Part shown: positions 51,901-60,900 of the stretch, one piece after another
Position numbering within the stretch: the stretch's first letter is position 1
Layout: every line of letters begins with the position of its first letter
NCBI GenBank assembly: GCA_025024175.1
Contig: QCXZ01000041.1
Span: 8,675,786-8,739,785 of the forward strand
Origin: Rhyzopertha dominica
Lineage: Eukaryota > Arthropoda > Insecta > Coleoptera > Bostrichidae
Length of the DNA: 64,000 nucleotides
Reading direction: 5' to 3'
Translations under genes and position numbers: made by a program
Notes under the pieces: generated by a model
Database searches by the model: none
What the model saw: the letters and a program-made list of their open reading frames with translations, nothing else
What the model was told of the DNA's origin: nothing

Positions 51901-54900
51901 CGGCGCTGGGAATATTCAGGAATAAGGTTTTCCGCAGAAACTTCCGTAGTGTCGGGAATTAAGGCGAGACATAATGGACAAAACTGGGGGCGCACCGCTC
52001 GGTTTCCCACGCCGAACGCCGCTGTTCATAAACTTTCACTTGGAAGTTTTGCCCCTTTTAATTATTGAATGAAGCTGAACGGGCGGGGTTAATAAGAATA
52101 CGAAATACTTAACTGCAGCCCGAGTGGGGGAGGAAGAAGCGGCCGGTGGGGATGTATTTGCGTCAATCGGGATAGGTGCTGAAATATTAATTATCAATCG
52201 AACGGAATTTCCGGGTGCATACCGATGTAGACAAATTATTCTGTGAACATGGCAAGCGCTGCAAAGTACATCCCTCCTTAAATAAATTGCCAGTCAGTGG
52301 GAATTCGACTCGTGAAACATAAACTGCATTTTACCTGATCTGGTGTCGTGGCTAATTTGTACTGCTGGTTAAATGTTTAGCTAGTAGCAACTTCCGGATT
52401 AGCTCGGGATCAGTAAGTTAATCCGCCGTTGATCTGACAGATTTTTTGCCTTTATATTTGTATATTAAAGCCACGGTAGTAGATAGAGAGGTATACGCAC
52501 GACCGTATTGTAACTGCACGCAACGAAATCGTCCCAATTCTTTTTTATTTCACATTTAAAATGTACATAAAAATTGAAGCACAGACATTTTTTTGCGATT
52601 TTTGCCGATTCTTCTTTGCCGAGAAAAAATGTGAAAGTATGGATTTTTCAATATCCGTTTCAAATGCCTCGATATTCCGCCACGGAGATTACGTAAAAGG
52701 TTCGCATGCTGACGAAAGCGCGAAACACAAATAATAGCCAGTGCTCTAGCGGTATTGCAAGTAATATTTGTTTACATTTTTTTGAGCTGCGTCGCGTTGC
52801 CAATGTGGTCAAATTTTCGCGATACCGTGAGGAATGTACCCGTAAACTGCCATTGTGGCATTGCTACCTAGGTCAAATTAAGGCGTATTTGTGAAAATAA
52901 CTTAAATCATCATTCAGTCAGTTTATTCTATAATTAACAGTTCAATATAATAAGCGCATTCAGTGGCCTTTTGCTGAAATACGAAAGCACTTTAACCATC
53001 GAACCTGCTTTAGACCTAATGTATTTATTATGAGGAATTAAACGACGCTTGAAGCTTGATAAGGTTTAGTTTGTATATACTTTCATATGACAACGATATG
53101 ATAAATTTTGAAACTGTCAGGACGATCTCTGGCCGTCATTAGGAGGAAAACGGTAAAGTGCCGCTGACAACATCGCATGTTCGCACGTGCTGCATGTGTC
53201 ACATGTGTAACGAATAACCCTAACAACTCCAGCCATGCGTTTTTGTTTAGATAGTTTGGTCAAACTTTCGAGTTTCGTATTTGTCTACTACTATATACTA
53301 TAAGCACAATGACAGAGATACTGATAAATCAAGTGCAAGAAAGAAAAGGGAATCTAACTTACAGTTTTTTTTTAGTTTTTAGATCTCCTTGCATGTGTAT
53401 TTTTAATAAACGTTGACTGCGGAAGTACCACTTTTTTTCCTAACACTCTTATTAGATATACTTCTGAAGTTTAGTGTGAAATAAGTATTACCCTCATAAT
53501 ATAAGAAATATATAGAGTAGCCGTATTTATGTACTTAATTTTACTTCCATATCTAACGGATGGGAAATATTGTATCGCGACAGAAATTTTAAAAATTTTT
53601 TTCAATCGCCTTAAAATGCTCGAAAATGTCAAAAAACAAAATTTGAGCAAAAATGTCGTGTTTGTATGTCTGTCTGTCTGTCTGTGTGGACGCGGTAACT
53701 TTCGAAAGACTTAACATATGANCTTGAAGTTTGTCATACATAGGTATAAATCTCAACTACCCAAAGCAACATGTTGTTTTTGGGGTGAGTAGGGTATAGG
53801 ACCCCCTTCCCTAAAATTGTNGGGTAACTACCCTTTTTGCAAACATTTATTTTTTGCCTTTTAGTATGTGATTAGTAGTATAATTGCGAGTATTATTAGT
53901 CCCTATACATTTTGGGTGCAGCAAACTGTTTAGAAGAATAAAAACGGTAATTAAAAAAAAACGGTTTTTCCCCAATATCTCAGAAAATACTTACTACCAT
54001 CCGATAGGAAATAAAATTTCCCAGAAAAAGTGTTTTAAAATGTTTCCAAAATTTTGACATTTTCAAAATATTTCCAAAAAAATGACTTTTGCACCCTGTA
54101 CTCTTGCAATTGTTTTGTTGAGTTACTAATTGTCGAGTTATTTAGAAAAGAAAACGATTTTACCTCTTTATGGATGTTTGCTAATATCACGAGAACCGTT
54201 TGTCGTAGAAAAAATGTCTAGAGATAAAAAATGCTCAAAACCTCATTATTGATGGTATAATATAGGAAATAACAGCGTAAATTTCATTTTGACAACTTGA
54301 TCTGGAAGTATAGATTCAATTTGCAGCGGATTTTCATTATCTGACGCAAATCTGTTCTGAAATTGTTACACAAGTAACAACAGAATCTTATCATTTCCAC
54401 ACTTTTTGAAAGATAAATGATCCATCGCTATTAGCATAGGTAATTTTGGGAAACAAATTGATATTATCAACACAGCGTGCGCTGTAAAGTAGCCTTATGC
54501 AAAGCGGAGAGATTCCCACTATGCTCTATCTCTCTCTAACGCGTCTGGCTATGGAATCAGGCCGCTCCACACGGCATCGTGCGTATACCTCTCTATCTAC
54601 TACCGTGATTAAAGCGTAAAGAAAAAGGGGTAGAAGGGGATTGGGAGGAGTAGGACATTTTAAATATATTCCATATTTTATGGATTCGGTTTAAATCTTC
54701 ACATGACAAATAGGTGCGACCACCCCAGCTGCTCGTTCAAAATTTATGTGGGTTACAATCATGCAGCACTGCAGTTCTCAAATTACTGCGCTACCTCAGA
54801 ACATAAAAAACACCGGCGCTAATCAGAGCAGAGAGCCAGAGCGTAAGATGACAAATGGCGCCATTTAGAGCCGGGGACCGGCATTCATATCACCTTTATT

Positions 54901-57900
54901 GCATGCCAACGTCACGGCGACCACATCAATCGAAACATATTAACGCAGATGAATATTACAATTCGGCAACCATCGCCAGCTGACAACTTGTCGCGATTAT
55001 TAAACCTAACTAGGGCGTTAAACACGGCATCAATGCAGAGGTGTCACGGGATGCATATGCATGTGGATGGGTAATAAATTCGCGTCCCAAAAGCAGCGAT
55101 CTGGTACTCGATGAAGCAGCCAATTGCAGCTCGTCCACAATTTAATTTCACGGAACGCAAGCATTAGTGTCCGTTTCCACTGCACGAACACGAGGGACCT
55201 GTACGGTCGTCGCCATTTTGTTACGTTTTAGGGCGGTTTCAGCTTCCCAGTGCATTGGTTGAACGTAGATGTTTTCTTAACGAGTAGATTTTTTGAATGA
55301 AGATGCACATTTCGTTACTTTTTCTGGTGTAACGAAGATTTTACAAGCTGACCTATGAGGATAACTGAGAAAAAATGTAATAAACAGATTGGAGCTCATG
55401 TCGCTCTATTTGCAGCTGAAATCGCAGCCTATATGTTGGAAACATTGTAACATGAACGTTGTTTCTTATGCACGATTAAAGTAAATTTTAACAGATGTGC
55501 TCTATTTCGAACTGCAAAACTGTATCGATGTTGTCTGTAGTGGAACATTATCGAAAACCGCTGTCAGTGATATTAATGAGCGCAAAATTGTAGTCCTACT
55601 CCTAGTCCTCTCCCAGAGCATATTGTTCAAAGGATTTTTTTTATAGAGAAATATGAACAAGTAACATTTAATGAGTCTGTTACGTACGTCGCCTAATAAG
55701 AGTGTAGCACATTGGTCATCACTCAATAGAAGATCAATTTTAAGGTGAAGGTCACTTTTACCCTTTAATTAAAGTTTAGCTAGGAGCAAATTAATCTTAC
55801 TGTAAAAGAGAAATAGATTAAGATTGTAGAGAAAAGACAATGATTGGTGCTGTTTGAGGGCATTTTGAATTGAGTAAGATGCCATTTGGACTGATTATGA
55901 CGCTCTAACTTCGCAGTTTTGAAGACATCTGTACAAAAGCTCTTTATGATATACTGACGACCATGTAGTTGCGAATATTTCATGGTTTCTAGTTAACTCT
56001 CATGTAAGAGCTACGTGCTCTCTTTGACAAATAACTTCATTTCAGCGTTTACAAAGCTTTTAAATTTCAAAAGTAAATAGGGTTGTACGTTGAGCTGGCA
56101 CAATATTATTGGTAACTACAAAAACATGTATGTTCGAAGAGCCCCAAATCGTAATACTTTTGAGTAACGTTATCATCTAGTATTTAAAAGATTGGTCAAT
56201 TATTTTAGAGCTTCTTCAATGAATATTTCTTTAAAATTTTATGTCCGAAAGTAGAGCAAGTTACCCATTTTTACTTTATTATATTGTTTAACTTATTAAT
56301 CCTGGCGCTTATAGGAAACCAACGTGTTATCAGCCAGCAACTGAACTAACGCGGTTGAGCACAGAACTTTCTGTAAAATTTAAGCTTAAAGCGAACGAGT
56401 TTAACACATACAGGGAAACTCGAGGATCCCTTGGTATTTCGAGCCACTGCGTAACAAAGCTTTGCATATATTAAACAGCGCGTATTCTGGAAGACAGCAC
56501 AACAGAGATTACGAGGGGAAGGACAGGAAACTGCTCTCAGACCAATACTTGAATATATTGCAGACCCGAGGTGTAATCCATTCTGTTAAGTACCGCGTTG
56601 AGAAAGACCTTATAGCAAAATGAACCAACTTGCTCTATGCATGTTCTTTTTGATATTATGTAAACCGATTATCTGATGCTGAAAACAACCGTTTTAGAGA
56701 TGGTTTCAATATAAAGAATAGTTACTTAGAAGGTTTAAATGCAGCAATAAGAAGGGCCGTGGTAAAGATATATTAAAACAGAAAGGTTAGCGCCAGTAAA
56801 AACAGTCTCATTGCTAAATACTGTTATAGTATACCATGGGCTTTGATGGCTTTCATCATCATTCATATAATTTCTGTACACTAAATGACTATCGAATTTT
56901 ATGCTATTGTTGTGAAAATCCCCTGAGTGTATTAGGTACTTATTATCATTATATTACGGCATCTCGCTCTCGAGATCACTATTATTTCACTAGTAGTACC
57001 GCTATTTGTCGCTAGGTGGCCACAAGTTTAAAGAAAAACTGCACGACCGGCAAGGCCAGATCGCACAATATATCACATCTGCTATCATTCGCTTTTTGTG
57101 CTTGGTGGTGTTCACATGTTCGCACAGCGGTAAGTTTTCGTTTTCGTTTTACCATCCTTTCTTTTTTCTAGTTAGGAAGAAAAGTATGCAGGAATAAGGC
57201 CCAGTTTCCGTCAACCGACCATTTGCCAGGCAGAGCATATCTAGGTGTTAAAAGCTCTAGTAGCACTTTAACCTAGCAAAGGATGACAGTTGTCCACATG
57301 ACACAGCTCTCCTTCTACACAGTTCAGCTAGAGAATTTTTATTTGGCGGTCTATTAGCCCCTCTTCGGAGATTAGTGTCCTTAATTAACCACGGTCCACA
57401 AGACGTGGAAGGCAGCTCGACTATTGGCAGTTTTAGAGGCCCTTTGTTCGGACCTAGTGTCCATAGTTATTAANCACGGTCCACAAGACGTGGTAGGCAG
57501 CTCGGCTATTGGCAGTTAATTNNAGGCCCTTTGTTCGGACCTAGTGTCCATNGGCGTTATCCACGGTCCACAAGACGTGGTAGAGAGCAACAGATTTGGA
57601 CTGATTACCTGGATCAATTCGTATCCAAGTACGACTATTATCTATAGCTTGGATTTTATTATGGTGGTCCATCAGCGCCACCTCTTATGTCAGGGTGCCG
57701 GGATTCCAGCTCGGACGGCGAACTCGAGAAGTTTTTCGCCCACAGGCAGGTGCTTTTCTTTTTAGGAAGCACTGATTTGATTCGACTACTGTCGACATCA
57801 TAGTTGCAGTTACAGGCGGTCCTAAAGACGCCTGTTTTTATGAGCAGTGCATTATTCACCATGCCTTACAAAAAGTGTATGTACCTACCTACTCTGTCAT

Positions 57901-60900
57901 TCTGATCATTCTGTTTGAGATAGATAATCTAATCTATCATAGATTTATTTGTGCGGTCAACAGACGCCTTCATTCAGGAGCAGAGGATAGAAGGCCTTTA
58001 TTCCATATTGACGGCATCGGCAAAATTATTAGGTTGATAAACCGATTTTCGCCGATCACCGTAGTTAAGCAACATCGGGCGCGGTCAGTACTTGTATGGG
58101 TGACCGCTTAAGAAGTCCGCAAGCTGTTTACATGTTTTTTTTTTTACTGCTTTTTTAGCTCACTGGATAATCACATTATTTTGAAGTTCTAACAGAACTT
58201 GCAGACACTCAGGATTATTTTCAGAAGCAGCTTGGAAGAAGGTTGTTTGGCCTTATTCACCAGGATATTATTCAACCCAGCCATAAAAATAATTTTGTTA
58301 AGCTGGCAAAATGTTTAAGTCATCAGTTTACATAAAGGAGGGAGAGAGCATATACTAGGAGAGAAGGAGAAACAGAAGTAGACTAGGTCTCTTCGTTCAT
58401 GAAAGTTCCTTTTATTCCTCCTGTTCTGCATTGGTTTTAACCTCCTTAGAATACTATTCTGTATACCCTCATCTTAGGTCAAGAGCTGTCGTTCTATTTC
58501 CATTGAGGAAAGTCGTGAAATTGGCATTATTTTTTATTCAGTTCGTTGCATGCACAGGGTAGCATTCATGTATCAGCTGCGCAGACTTATCTATTCTTGG
58601 CTATTATACCAGACAGAAAGATGTTCATCTTAAATTTTGTAATGAAATCTTATACTTTAGGCCAGGTTCCTACATAAGATTGTAGAGTCACTAGCAATTT
58701 TGCACCCACCTTCTTTATAACATCACAGACTCTTTAAACTTCGTTATATATTTCAAACTTTTCAGCCTGTTTCAGCATTTTTCAGCTTTTAAGTAAGATA
58801 GGTGGACAATGAAATTCGCGCACCAATTCAGATTCAGTTCCAAGCGCCTCCGCTTTCAGTCATCGATAGATGGCGCTCTCGGTCTGTCGTGCATTGGATG
58901 GCAGTTCGCTGGTTCTCCAGCAGAGTGTACGCGGTGCCTGCATTACCGGCCATCATTATCTTACGTTTTATCATTTGAAGTCGTTTAGTTTTGTCATGAC
59001 GTTTCATACAATTGGTAATAGCGACATAAATATGATCTAAAATTATGTAATTACTTTACAAGGCATAAAATGCCCAGACTACTCCTGTTGCATTTAGAAT
59101 TAGGTGAAAGAGAGGACCAAGATAGACACTGGAGGATCCATCTGGCAAACAGGGAAGATGGTTTTAAAAAACATTACATATAGAGACATAATCCTTCAGA
59201 GTTAGAAGAACTGTTATGTAAGGCATATAGTAAGATATTGTCTGGTCTTCAGTTTCTCAATGAGAATTGTTGATATATCCCCTATGCAATTAATGCAAAA
59301 ATTTTGTCTGAAAAAACAGACGTGTTTTGGCAAAATATAGTTTGTACCTATTGCCAATAAAATAAAAGAAGACTGTTTTTTAAGACACAGAGCGTTCACC
59401 AAAGGTGGGGCGCTACTTAGGTTCCTGTAAACCCGCAGAGGTCGGGGTTATAAATTTTTAAGGATTTATTTATTGCCTACTTAGAATTGTTTGCATCTTT
59501 TATTTACATAGAAAATGGGTAGTATTCCAAAATCAGGTTCTGATAGCTCTAGTTAATTATCGTATGGCGATTGACATATTTTAATAGATCTATATGAGTA
59601 GGTGCATACATTAATTCATTACTTATTTCACTTAATTGGCTAGTTTCCAATCCTGTCGATTTTGGGTGCTGGGAGATCCTCGAGAGTTTCAGCGGCCAAG
59701 TTGTAGACTATTTAGCCTTGATATCAGGGTTCTCCTCTGGGAGGTTAGTTACTGTGCACCCATTAAATAATTCTTGCATTTATAAAGGGCACAAATACTG
59801 ATAATTTAAGATTTAAATTGATGATCTTTTATTTGTCAGTTTACTTTAGTTTAATTGTCAACACTGAATAGACAAAGGGTGTGATATTAAGACATACAGT
59901 TTCGTTGTTCGTTTAGAAGATCTAAACGAGAATTTAATTAAGTAGATCTGTGTGCTAGGTTCAGCTAGCTTATATAAGATTAAGTCAATTTTCAAGCTGA
60001 GCTTGAATCAATAGGTTTCTGCCAGAACTGAATTGAAGAACAATTAGTTGTTTTTTGGAGATTATATTTTCTGATTTTCCTGGATTATTCCAGTTATGAG
60101 GCATTAGCAGATTCAGAAAAATATTCGCCTTATGTATTCCTTCCTTTCTTGAAAGGAACAGAAATGGATTAAGGTGTAGATATGTTATCGCTTTCCTTTG
60201 GGAATTATCAATTTTAGCCGTTCTTCCTTTATATGTCAGACTGTTATCAGACAGGCTATTCAGAAGGAGGAATAGCAGAAGATCTCATCAATATAGGTCT
60301 TTCTCAGGTTGTTTAGAACAAATCGATAAAGTTCACAATGGGTGATGAAGATTTTCTCAGAAGACTAAAGTCCTTGTTCAGTCAGATGCTGTAATTTTAG
60401 AAATATAATTTTATAGATTTTGGTTGCTATTTTGTAACTGTCAATTGTTTGAGCTCAGTTATTTACTATTCTGATCAATTTGGTTATCATAGTGCTATTT
60501 TATTAATAGCATATAGCATAATAGCATATATAGCATATACGTCCAGAAGTTTATTACTTCGATATGGGATATTAGAAACAGGTTTTAAAATATTTAAATT
60601 TATAGCAAAATTGGTTACTGCATTTGGATTAACCGATGTTCTATGGATAAAAATTAAAATAGCTAAAACTTCTATAGGGCTGTAATGTGTAATAAGTTGA
60701 TTCCTTTTATGTCTGCCCTTGGTATATAGGAATCATTAATTAAATAAAATTGTGAATTGTATGATCGTTCATCGATTCTTTTGGAGCGAATAAGATTACT
60801 ACGTTTAAGCTCAGGGAGACCTTTTCTAAGACAAGGAAAGAGGACACACTGACATTAGCAGGGATAGTTCAGAGAACATTTTCAGCATTTTTAACCATAT

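Noticed and set aside
58012..58131. Functional 5S rRNA gene
   Set aside because: The 5' 30 and 3' 15 positions are diverged and cannot form helix I; only the internal control region is kept.
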